DNA of 64,000 bases from an uncultured Eubacteriales bacterium (GTDB lineage Bacteria; Bacillota; Clostridia; Oscillospirales; Oscillospiraceae), in contig URQY01000007.1 of assembly GCA_900550165.1 (NCBI GenBank), positions 4,789 through 68,788 on the forward strand, written 5' to 3'. A model generated the notes under the pieces. It had not been told where the DNA came from. It ran no database searches and worked only from the letters and a program-made list of their open reading frames with translations. This document shows positions 49,411 to 56,181 of this stretch, piece after piece. The first letter of the stretch is position 1. Each line of letters begins with the position of its first letter. Position numbers and translations under genes: made by a program.

Positions 49411-51224
49411 GCGCTCACCCTTTCCCACAGCTCGCTCAGTGTACCGATATAACGCGGCAGTGCGCAGTCTTTCAGGTTAGCGGCAACCAAGGCGCCCGCG
49501 ACGGGCGGGCATACTGCATTCCCGCATCGTGCGACCTGGGCGCTGCGCTTGTACTCTTTGCCCGTATAATCGCGGTCAATAATATAGTCCGGCGGAAACC
49601 CCATCGCGTTATACAGCTCGCGCGGCGTCAGCATCCGCAACCCGATATCGCTGATAAAGTACGCCGCGCCGCTGATCCAGAGCAGGATAATCTCGTCATC
49701 GCCGAGATCGTAGCCGCAATACGTATTCAGCAGCGCCCTCACCTTCGGCCAGAAGCCCAGCCCCGCGCCGTTCCTGCAGCGCTCAATCGTTACTTTGACG
49801 GCGGCGAATTCTCCCGCCGAGGCAGTAACGGTTTGCAAAGGTTCCGCCGGGGCTTGTCCGATGTTGTCGCCCTTGAATTTGCAGATGTGCGTTATCATCA
49901 GCGCGTCGCGGTCTTTTGCTGTCTGCGTATGTATTGGCTCGCTGATGTCGAGCGGCCGGCCGTTGCTGTAATATTCAATAAGGTTTGCGGACGCGAGGCC
50001 GTAGCGGTTGGATCCGTCCACCGTTTGCAGCGGGGCGCCGAGCCCTTGTACCCGTGCGCTCTCCGTTCTCTCGGTGTGATACTGAATCAAACTGGATGCA
50101 ATAAGCATCTGGCCGCCCCCGCCGCTCGTGCGCGCTGTGTTCAATGGTGCACGGCAGTCCGTGCCCGCCGCGCCGGAAACATTGCTCATGGTCAGCGGCG
50201 ACAGCATGGATTTGCACACGCCGCCGGTATAGCGGCCCGTTATGGTGTTGACAGGCGTTTCGATACTTCGCGTGTGCCCGTCACCGCCGTGATTGCACTC
50301 CACAAGGAATGGCTTCCCGCTTTTAATGGTGAACTTGTCCACGCCGCGGATGACGCGGCGCATCGTGTTGTCCGCCAACGGACGAACAGCTTTTAGCCCG
50401 TACCTCTCTGCGATCTCTGCTTTGCTGGCGAAAATGCTCGGGCACGGAAGTGCCCAGTCAATGACCTCTGCGGCGCTTCGCCAGCGCGGCAGGCCGTCCT
50501 TCCCGTCTTTGGCGTGAGTAGGCTCGGGAAATTTCACCGGCTGCCCGTCGCAGCGGAATACGGCGAACCAGCGCTTGCGGATGGTCGGCACGCCATAATC
50601 GGCGGCACATAGAATTTTGCTGCCGAAGTCGTAGCCGAGACCAGCGATCAGCCGCTTCGCCTCCGTGCTGCCTTCTGAGACGTGCAGAAACTCGCAGCAT
50701 TCCTTGAGCGCCGGATGATCCGGTGCAATGCCGCTTGTCAGCATGGCAAGGAAGCCCTTGAAAGTCTCCCCCGCCCGTGCAGGGTCCGGCTGCAACCCCT
50801 TCGGCGTTTTGATGCATGGCCCCCATGTCTGGATTTCTTCGACATTCTCCATGAACATCACGCGCGGCCGCACGGCGAGCGCCCATTTGACCACAACCCA
50901 CGAGAGCCCGCGAATCTCTTTCTTGACCGGCACGCCGCCGCGTGCCTTGGAGAAGTGTGTGCAGTCCGGTGAGGCCCACAGAATGCCGACCTTCTGGTCG
51001 GCGCAGACCTCTTTCGGATCTACTGCGAAAACGTCCTCCTGCAAATGCCGCGTCCAAGGGTGGTTCGTCTTATGCATCCGGATCGCATCGGCGTCATGGT
51101 TGATAGCGATGTCAACGGGCTTGCCGGTCATACACGAGATTCCCGTGTCGCTGCCCCCTCCGCCCGCAAAAAGCACGACACTCAGCTCGTCGAGCGCGCT
51201 TTTCTGATAATTTCGTTCCAGCAT
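49407..51224 (-). CDS. DNA cytosine-C5 methyltransferase
   Basis: A 605-residue enzyme. Motif I is LFAGGGGSDTGIS (about 18-30). Motif IV carries the catalytic Cys in SPDCTHFSKARGG, a variant of PCQ common in phage enzymes. Motif VI is FMENVEEI, and motif X-like RCGNAVCPPVAGALVAANL lies near the end. The large variable region (about 250-480) should read the target. The start at 51224 (AAGGGAA upstream) is the best supported; earlier in-frame ATGs at 51254 and 51284 lack good sites. Probably protects phage DNA from restriction. Confidence 0.9.
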   Translation of the reverse strand: MLERNYQKSALDELSVVLFAGGGGSDTGISCMTGKPVDIAINHDADAIRMHKTNHPWTRHLQEDVFAVDPKEVCADQKVGILWASPDCTHFSKARGGVPVKKEIRGLSWVVVKWALAVRPRVMFMENVEEIQTWGPCIKTPKGLQPDPARAGETFKGFLAMLTSGIAPDHPALKECCEFLHVSEGSTEAKRLIAGLGYDFGSKILCAADYGVPTIRKRWFAVFRCDGQPVKFPEPTHAKDGKDGLPRWRSAAEVIDWALPCPSIFASKAEIAERYGLKAVRPLADNTMRRVIRGVDKFTIKSGKPFLVECNHGGDGHTRSIETPVNTITGRYTGGVCKSMLSPLTMSNVSGAAGTDCRAPLNTARTSGGGGQMLIASSLIQYHTERTESARVQGLGAPLQTVDGSNRYGLASANLIEYYSNGRPLDISEPIHTQTAKDRDALMITHICKFKGDNIGQAPAEPLQTVTASAGEFAAVKVTIERCRNGAGLGFWPKVRALLNTYCGYDLGDDEIILLWISGAAYFISDIGLRMLTPRELYNAMGFPPDYIIDRDYTGKEYKRSAQVARCGNAVCPPVAGALVAANLKDCALPRYIGTLSELWERVSA

Positions 51225-51229
51225 TTCCC

Positions 51230-51259
51230 TTGCACTTCTTCCCCGCCGCATGCTATAAT
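51230..51259 (+). promoter_or_regulatory. Plus-strand sigma-A promoter of a small RNA
   Basis: TTGCAC, 18-nt spacer, TATAAT. It faces against the lytic operon and drives the interval 51266-51336, which ends in a strong terminator. Confidence 0.75.
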
Positions 51260-51265
51260 GGCGGG

Positions 51266-51336
51266 GAAGAAAATCTCCTTTCATGTGTGTTTTTCTTCGC
51301 GGCGGTTGACCGGTCCATCGGTCAGCCGCCTTTTTC
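51266..51336 (+). ncRNA. Candidate ~71-nt small RNA with an anti-Shine-Dalgarno loop
   Basis: It lies between two minus-strand genes and is read from the opposite strand. It has a near-consensus promoter 5' and an intrinsic terminator 3' (GGCGGTTGACCG, loop, CGGTCAGCCGCC, TTTTT at 51301-51335). The 5' half folds as GAAGAAAA/TTTTCTTC with a loop containing TCTCCTTTCAT, the exact complement of a ribosome site plus start codon (ATGAAAGGAGA read in reverse sense). C-rich, SD-blocking loops are a feature of Gram-positive regulatory RNAs. No protein of useful size fits here. Confidence 0.6.
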
Positions 51337-51643
51337 ATGCGTTCGCGGCCTGCATGGCCCATTCCGGCATGGCGCTTTTGGCTCTCGTCCGCCGATCCGG
51401 CACGTACAGCGGGCAGCGCACGACGCGATAACTGTCGGTCGTGTAGCGGTAGCACTTCTCGCCGTGCTCGCTCTTTGAGCCGTTGATCGTCGTTTTCTCC
51501 GCCTCCCAGCCATTCACGGGCTCGAAGCGGATCGCGTGCGTCGCGGGATCTCGCTCCGTCCACGAGCAGCCGCCGCACGCCCGCGCGCACGACCAGCACA
51601 GCGTCGGCCGCGTCTGCGGTGCGATAAATCGCTTGTCGTCCAT
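51335..51643 (-). CDS. Cysteine-rich early phage protein
   Basis: A 102-residue protein with CWSCARACGGCSW (residues 16-28) and a further Cys in YRVVRCPLYVPDRR. It is a probable metal-binding module found in early regions of Clostridia phages. Function unknown. Confidence 0.65.
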   Translation of the reverse strand: MDDKRFIAPQTRPTLCWSCARACGGCSWTERDPATHAIRFEPVNGWEAEKTTINGSKSEHGEKCYRYTTDSYRVVRCPLYVPDRRTRAKSAMPEWAMQAANA

Positions 51644-51650
51644 GTGCGAT

Positions 51651-51983
51651 TCACTCTCCCGTCATCTCCACGGCGATCTTGCCGAGCACCGAGACGACCA
51701 TCCATTCTGCCGCCAGCGCAGCGCCCGCGCGCGTCAGCTCATTCGCCAGCGCCCCGTAGGCGTCCTCATTCTGGTCTTTGATGGCGTCCCACATCTCCTT
51801 GTGGACCTTTTCAAGGTCGCCCGTCGCCTTCTTCGCGCGCTCAAGATGAGCTTTGATCTCCGCCCAGCTCTCGTTGTCGCTCGCAAAGCCGCGCCCGCGC
51901 TCCTGCATCGTCGTTTCCAGCAGCTCCGCCGCCGTGTGCTCAAGATTGCCGAGCAGCTGCGCGCCCGAGGATAAATAGCTCAT
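51651..51983 (-). CDS. Helical early phage protein
   Basis: A 110-residue helical protein (start MSYLSSGAQLLGNLEHTAAE). AGAGAGGGGTGCGCAG precedes the ATG and it overlaps the upstream membrane gene by 4 nt. No motif recognised. Confidence 0.6.
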   Translation of the reverse strand: MSYLSSGAQLLGNLEHTAAELLETTMQERGRGFASDNESWAEIKAHLERAKKATGDLEKVHKEMWDAIKDQNEDAYGALANELTRAGAALAAEWMVVSVLGKIAVEMTGE

Positions 51984-52255
51984 CTGCGCACCCCTCTCTT
52001 TCTCCCCGGCTCGTCCAGCTTGAGGACAAGCACCATTCCGCGCCACGTCAGCCAACCGGCGCCCACCGCCGCCAGCCACGTGACCGTTGGATCGGTCTCC
52101 GCCGCTGCCGCCGCCTCCGCGTCAGCCGCAAGGCAGCCCGGTTCCAGCAGGCACAGCAGCAGCACCGCGATCCACAGCAACACCGTCAGCCGCAGCAGCG
52201 TCTGCGCGCGCCGCAGCGCCTGCTCTTCTCTCGTGCGTCGGTCCTTCTTCTGCAT
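51980..52255 (-). CDS. Small two-helix membrane protein, early region
   Basis: A 91-residue protein. A basic N terminus (MQKKDRRTREEQALRRAQTL) is followed by two membrane helices (about 22-45 and 58-78) and a basic tail. GGAGGAACAAA sets the start at 52255. It could be a superinfection or lysis-inhibition protein, but nothing specific supports that. Confidence 0.6.
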   Translation of the reverse strand: MQKKDRRTREEQALRRAQTLLRLTVLLWIAVLLLCLLEPGCLAADAEAAAAAETDPTVTWLAAVGAGWLTWRGMVLVLKLDEPGRKRGVRR

Positions 52256-52294
52256 TTTGTTCCTCCATTTCTGCAAAGGCGTTTCCCTTGCCTC

Positions 52295-52474
52295 TTATTG
52301 TTTCACGTGGAATTTTGCCTTCCCGCGGCACAGCTCGTTCAGATAGGTCACGCGCAGCCACGACCCCAACTTTTCGCGCTGCTCGTCGCTGAGCGTGTCC
52401 ACGTCCACCTCGTCGCCGTCCGCCGTCTTGACGTAGGCCTTCACGATGATCGGCTCCTGTTTTCGCTTCCCCAT
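52295..52474 (-). CDS. Small early phage protein, 59 residues
   Basis: MGKRKQEPIIVKAYVKTADG begins a peptide with a beta-hairpin-like front and a helix (LSDEQREKLGSWLRVTYLNE). AAAGGAGCGTGCGGGC precedes the ATG. No family recognised. Confidence 0.65.
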   Translation of the reverse strand: MGKRKQEPIIVKAYVKTADGDEVDVDTLSDEQREKLGSWLRVTYLNELCRGKAKFHVKQ

Positions 52475-52523
52475 GCCCGCACGCTCCTTTCTCTCAGAAT
52501 CTATGCCGCCCCGGTTTGTCCGC

Positions 52524-52552
52524 TTGCCCCGCTCCCGCCGCCGTGCTATACT
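52524..52552 (+). promoter_or_regulatory. Plus-strand sigma-A promoter
   Basis: TTGCCC, 17-nt spacer, TATACT, about 23 nt before the GTG start of the small plus-strand gene that follows. Confidence 0.7.
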
Positions 52553-52574
52553 GGTGGCGAAAGGGGGTGATTTT

Positions 52575-52805
52575 GTGTATACCTACATTTTTGATGGCAC
52601 TGATATGAACATCAGAACGCCAAATCTCACTGATTTTTCACTGGTTAAGAAAGAGCTGATCTCTCAGACTGCCAGCAAAATTGTCATGCGCCTTACTTAC
52701 CCAGATGGTCTCGAATTCACGGTGGAGCAAGAGGCTAAACGCACAACGGTTTATTCGAATCGTCCATTGGAACGGAATCAGGACGGATCTTACTCCGCGC
52801 CCTAA
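52575..52805 (+). CDS. Plus-strand small protein in the early region
   Basis: A 76-residue protein starting at GTG with AAAGGGGGTGATTTT before it, and its own promoter. The product has alternating strands (YTYIFDGTDMNIRTPNLTDF, then KIVMRLTYPDGLEFTVEQEA). It is the only gene in the early block read against the lytic direction, and its 3' end overlaps a minus-strand gene by 71 nt. Expression in the lysogen is likely. Function unknown. Confidence 0.6.
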   Translation: MYTYIFDGTDMNIRTPNLTDFSLVKKELISQTASKIVMRLTYPDGLEFTVEQEAKRTTVYSNRPLERNQDGSYSAP

Positions 52806-52911
52806 TCCAGATACCGTCTTTTGTCGCTACGGTCTCGCGCTCTCCGCACCGGATCGTTACGGCATCCCGCTCGATCTGCACATCGGGCGAGGCGCTTCCT
52901 TTGTCATTCAT
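52735..52911 (-). CDS. Small early phage protein, 58 residues
   Basis: MNDKGSASPDVQIERDAVTI starts a beta-rich peptide preceded by GGGGAGCACCGCA. Its start overlaps the upstream gene by 8 nt, as usual in this operon, but its 3' part is antisense to the plus-strand gene ending at 52805. Confidence 0.5.
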   Translation of the reverse strand: MNDKGSASPDVQIERDAVTIRCGERETVATKDGIWIRARSKIRPDSVPMDDSNKPLCV

Positions 52912-53122
52912 TGCGGTGCTCCCCTTTCTCGCCGTTCAAATCGACAAACATCATCCCTCGGTCGATCCATATCTCATCGACCTCGGCGTTGAGCGGCTTT
53001 CCGTGCCCGTGAATATGCATGGTTAACGTATAATGGTCGCGCCCTCCGTTGCCGTCCGGATAACGCTCTTCACTGGTGTGATCTCGGATCTCAATTCTTT
53101 CCAAAAGGTCTTTTAGCGTCAT
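52904..53122 (-). CDS. Small early phage protein, 72 residues
   Basis: MTLKDLLERIEIRDHTSEER begins a peptide with strands LTMHIHGHGKPLNAEVDEIW and an acidic tail. AAAGGAGCGTGAAC precedes the ATG. Family not recognised. Confidence 0.6.
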   Translation of the reverse strand: MTLKDLLERIEIRDHTSEERYPDGNGGRDHYTLTMHIHGHGKPLNAEVDEIWIDRGMMFVDLNGEKGEHRNE

Positions 53123-53135
53123 GTTCACGCTCCTT

Positions 53136-53531
53136 TCAGGAGTTCTCCTGGCCGCCGTGCTTTTTTGATAACTCTGCAATTAGCCGCTGCGCCTCTGTTT
53201 TCGAGAGCTGAAAGCAATGCGCTTCAATATTGCCGCTCATATTGATTGAGACCGTCGCATGCGCCCAAAGTTGCGGATTCTTCATTTCGCGCTCGTCCTT
53301 CGCTTCGTCGAACGGCGCCACGCCCTCGTGCATCATGGCGCGGGCTTCATTGGCGCATGCGCGCACAAGACGGCAGAGTGCTTGCGGGTACTGCTGCATT
53401 GCTCGTTCTCGCGCATTTCCGGCGCGGTCAAAAGCAATACCGAGATATTTTGCGATGCCGCTTGTCAAGCCTGCGCGATATCCGCCCGGCACAGCGGGCA
53501 GCTCTAAACAATCAAATTTCCAGCATTCCAT
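53136..53531 (-). CDS. Early phage protein of unknown function
   Basis: A 131-residue helical protein beginning MECWKFDCLELPAVPGGYRA. The C-terminal segment (FQLSKTEAQRLIAELSKKHG) is amphipathic. A ribosome site (AAAGGAGCAATTC) precedes it. Confidence 0.6.
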   Translation of the reverse strand: MECWKFDCLELPAVPGGYRAGLTSGIAKYLGIAFDRAGNARERAMQQYPQALCRLVRACANEARAMMHEGVAPFDEAKDEREMKNPQLWAHATVSINMSGNIEAHCFQLSKTEAQRLIAELSKKHGGQENS

Positions 53532-53543
53532 GAATTGCTCCTT

Positions 53544-53777
53544 TCACGTGATCTCGTCCAGAATCGCAAGCGCTTTGTGCTTGTACCCGCTGAGCCGCTC
53601 CGCTGAGTTGTCGCGCGCGTCTCGGTATGCTTCCCGCGCCAGCTCGCATGCGATATCCAGCTCGTTCGCATTGGCACCCACCTTTGCGGCGGTTTCGACC
53701 ATGGCTTTTGCCAGTTCCGCCGCGATAGGGTTTCTCACCGCTAACTGCCGCAGCTCTACTTTTTTGATCTTGTTCAT
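53544..53777 (-). CDS. Early helical phage protein, 77 residues
   Basis: MNKIKKVELRQLAVRNPIAA begins a helical peptide (ELAKAMVETAAKVG, LACELAREAYRDAR). The ribosome site AAAGGAGATCAAC is strong and is one of the sites matching the loop of the small RNA at 51,266. It is among the first genes after Cro. Confidence 0.6.
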   Translation of the reverse strand: MNKIKKVELRQLAVRNPIAAELAKAMVETAAKVGANANELDIACELAREAYRDARDNSAERLSGYKHKALAILDEIT

Positions 53778-54045
53778 GTTGATCTCCTTTTTCTTGCAGA
53801 AGCACCCCGCAGGGGCACGGCGTGTTGCCCTCATTAGTTGCCCTGTGTTGCCGTCTCTCGCACCTTTCGCGTCGTCATCCACGAAAGAAGGGGGGATAAA
53901 TAGAATTCCGTTAGAACTTCCCTGGTCGCATGGCCAGTTATAGAAACGGCATCGTCATGTGCCGTCCATTTATGGTGCGTCTGGCTATGGTAAGGAAATT
54001 TGCCGCGCCCCTGCGCGGTGCTTCTGCGTGGTTCTTTTGCGCTTC

Positions 54046-54243
54046 TTACGCGCTCCTCGATTCATCCTCGAAGAACTTCGTCCACTCGAACCCCAGCGCT
54101 GCCGCAATTCGCTTTGCCATTTTTACAGATGGCCGCCTGCTCTCACTTTCGATTGAGGCGTAGGTGCTTTGCGCGATGCCGATCTGCTTTGCAATTTTCG
54201 CCTGTGACGTATTTCCGCGAGCCTCTGTGAGCCATTGAAGCAT
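54046..54243 (-). CDS. Cro-like XRE-family regulator
   Basis: A 65-residue single helix-turn-helix protein (QAKIAKQIGIAQSTYASIES). GGAGGTG precedes the start. It is the first gene of the leftward early operon and is divergent from the repressor gene, across a shared operator region. This is the usual place of Cro. Confidence 0.85.
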   Translation of the reverse strand: MLQWLTEARGNTSQAKIAKQIGIAQSTYASIESESRRPSVKMAKRIAAALGFEWTKFFEDESRSA

Positions 54244-54393
54244 TTTTTCACCTCCTCTTTTAACGCTATCTGCGTTTATAATACTATCGCACTTAGCGTT
54301 TGTCAACTCTATCTGCGATTATTTTTATAAAAAAACAATCACCACTTGTGATTAAACGCATTTAGTGCTTAAATATCGCAAGAGGTGATTATT
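54244..54393. promoter_or_regulatory. Divergent lysis-lysogeny control region
   Basis: Leftward promoter TTGACA-17-TATTAT (minus strand, 54301-54306 and 54278-54283), fully consensus spacing. A rightward promoter TTGTGA-17-TTAAAT is plausible for the repressor. Four related imperfect palindromes of the pattern ACGC.....GCGT occur at 54262-54277, 54286-54301, 54306-54321 and 54354-54369. They overlap both promoters and are candidate operators for the repressor and Cro. Confidence 0.75.
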
Positions 54394-55005
54394 GTGAAAG
54401 AAAAGAAGAACCGATTCAGATTTCGTATACATGAACTCCGCGAAGCTCATGGCTATAAGTCGCAGCAATCTTTTGCAAAGGATTTCGACGTGGCTCAATC
54501 TACCGTCGGCGGGTGGGAATCTGGCAGTCGTGAGCCGGATTTTGATATGGTCATAAGACTTTCCGAGTTTTTCGGTACCACAACTGATGATATTATCGTC
54601 GGCAACTCTCCTACAGAATCTATCTATTTCCCATCTTGGCAATGGGACGGTCGTCGTCTCAGAGAAGAGCGCGAAACGCGTGGCCGCAGCGCAAATGATC
54701 TCGTTGAATTTCTCGGTATGCCCATCACGGAATACAATGCTTATGAGAGCGGTGCCAAGTGTCCACCCGTCTCCGTTTTGGCAGGGATTGCCATTTACCT
54801 GTGCACCTCTATGGATGCCCTCGCAGGTTTGGAATTTACGCCTTCTTCCGAATTGCAAAAACTGCCTAATAGCGAAATCTTGACGAATCTGTTTCGTCAG
54901 TTGAATCCCGAGGGGCAAAAAAAGCTCATCGGCTATCTTGGCGATTTGATGAAAAATGAAGATAATCTTCTGTCTTCCGCCCCTACCGCAAAGTCGGGCG
55001 CGTGA
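54394..55005 (+). CDS. Prophage repressor with two XRE helix-turn-helix domains
   Basis: A 203-residue protein starting at GTG (CGCAAGAGG upstream). Residues 5-65 are a typical XRE domain (SQQSFAKDFDVAQSTVGGWE). Residues 85-145 form a second XRE-like domain (LREERETRGRSANDLVEFLG). The C-terminal part is helical and charged. There is no LexA-type peptidase domain, so induction is probably not by RecA-driven autocleavage. Confidence 0.82.
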   Translation: MKEKKNRFRFRIHELREAHGYKSQQSFAKDFDVAQSTVGGWESGSREPDFDMVIRLSEFFGTTTDDIIVGNSPTESIYFPSWQWDGRRLREERETRGRSANDLVEFLGMPITEYNAYESGAKCPPVSVLAGIAIYLCTSMDALAGLEFTPSSELQKLPNSEILTNLFRQLNPEGQKKLIGYLGDLMKNEDNLLSSAPTAKSGA

Positions 55006-55044
55006 TTCACGTCGACTTCTGTCGAAAATAATTTTCCGTTTCTC

Positions 55045-55080
55045 TTGACTTTATTACTTTTGTGTAATATTTTATACACA
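55045..55080 (+). promoter_or_regulatory. Promoter and operator-like repeat of the higBA-like operon
   Basis: TTGACT, 17-nt spacer, TATTTT. A TGTGTA/TACACA inverted repeat (55061-55080) overlaps the -10 element, as expected for autoregulation by the antitoxin. Confidence 0.65.
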
Positions 55081-55094
55081 GGAAGGATATACTC

Positions 55095-55517
55095 ATGAAC
55101 AGAGATAGTATCTTAGCGTATCTGAGGGAATATCTTGGGACGTTTCGATGTCATGCAAGTCTTTTCGGCGAGATTGCGGGCATCATAGCGAAGAGCGGAT
55201 ATGAGCGCACCTTTTTTACCTTATTGATCGTGCAGCTCCGTGTTCTTGCCGCGCAGGGTCGAAATGCGATCCAGTTTCCCGGCTTCGAGCGGTTGAAGCA
55301 TTCAAACAGCGAGCTTTACAGCATGCATCTGGACGGCCGGGATTTTAACCTTCGCATTCTGTATTCCTTCCTGCCGGATCATACACCTGTTCTATTGACA
55401 GCTTTCTTTGAGCGCGGCGGCAAGCGAACCTCTGACTATACGCCCTATATTCCCGCCGCCAAAGAAAGACTCGACTATGAAAGGAGCCTTTTTGATAATG
55501 AGCAATTCAGGATTTAA
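55095..55517 (+). CDS. HigB/RelE-like toxin (phage Gp49-type)
   Basis: A 140-residue protein matching the Gp49-like HigB family: LYSMHLDGRDFNLRILYSFL, then FERGGKRTSDYTPYIPAAKE. These are ribosome-dependent or free mRNA interferases. The toxin gene precedes the antitoxin gene, the order typical of HigBA, and overlaps it by 20 nt. AGGAAGGATATACTC precedes the ATG. The module may stabilise the prophage or restrict other phages. Confidence 0.85.
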   Translation: MNRDSILAYLREYLGTFRCHASLFGEIAGIIAKSGYERTFFTLLIVQLRVLAAQGRNAIQFPGFERLKHSNSELYSMHLDGRDFNLRILYSFLPDHTPVLLTAFFERGGKRTSDYTPYIPAAKERLDYERSLFDNEQFRI

Positions 55518-55902
55518 TTCTTTTGTCGATTCCATTCTGCCTGATGCTTCCGCCGAAAATCTTCAATATTCTGTCCTTTGCGGAATGATTGGCGCAGAGA
55601 TCGTGATGAAGCGCCGTGAGATGGGGATGAACCAGAAGCAATTTGCAGAGGTTATGGGTGTATCGCAGGGTCTTGTTTCCCGTTGGGAACATGGTGAAAC
55701 GAACTTTACGTTAGAGACGCTGGTAAATATTGCTTCAAAGCTCGGCCTTGAAATGCAGTCGCCCATCAAGCCGACCCCCGCCAAAGTACCTTATCTTTCG
55801 AAGGGAAAAGTTGTCTGCCTTTCTCCAAAAAAGAATTGGTCGGCGCAGAGCTACAGCGAATCCAGCGGTTATACCGAGTTTGACGAATTTAAGGAAATGT
55901 GA
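55498..55902 (+). CDS. HigA-like XRE antitoxin
   Basis: A 134-residue protein. The central helix-turn-helix is RREMGMNQKQFAEVMGVSQG followed by LVSRWEHGETNF. The N-terminal ~40 residues and the C-terminal tail flank it and could contact the toxin. AGGAGCCTTTTTGATA precedes the start, which lies inside the toxin gene. Confidence 0.85.
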   Translation: MSNSGFNSFVDSILPDASAENLQYSVLCGMIGAEIVMKRREMGMNQKQFAEVMGVSQGLVSRWEHGETNFTLETLVNIASKLGLEMQSPIKPTPAKVPYLSKGKVVCLSPKKNWSAQSYSESSGYTEFDEFKEM

Positions 55903-55912
55903 GGATAACATA

Positions 55913-56122
55913 ATGGTTGTTTACGCAAATGGCTTTCGCATCGCACTTAACGATGAGCAAACAGAAGCGGTACTGCACCTGACGCAGAATGCCCCGGCTT
56001 ATTCGGATGCCGGCGATATGACCGTAACGGATGAATGTGTTGGCGCGTTTGTCCTGCCTGCCCCTGTCGCAAAGGCGCTCGCCGAAAAGCTGGGCGCGAT
56101 TTTTGATGGTTCCGCCAATTGA
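55913..56122 (+). CDS. Small prophage protein after the toxin-antitoxin pair
   Basis: A 69-residue protein (MVVYANGFRIALNDEQTEAV) of alpha/beta pattern, 10 nt after the antitoxin stop with GTGAGGATAACATA before it. Likely part of the same operon, which ends at the terminator that follows. Function unknown. Confidence 0.65.
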   Translation: MVVYANGFRIALNDEQTEAVLHLTQNAPAYSDAGDMTVTDECVGAFVLPAPVAKALAEKLGAIFDGSAN

Positions 56123-56123
56123 T

Positions 56124-56162
56124 AAAAAATGCAGCCTCCGCATGTGCGGCAGGCTGCATTTT
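56124..56162 (+). terminator. Intrinsic terminator before the integrase gene
   Basis: AAAATGCAGCCTCCGC pairs with GTGCGGCAGGCTGCATTTT (one unpaired base). It separates the toxin-antitoxin operon from the integrase gene. Confidence 0.85.
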
Positions 56163-56181
56163 CATATGAAAGGTTATTGTA

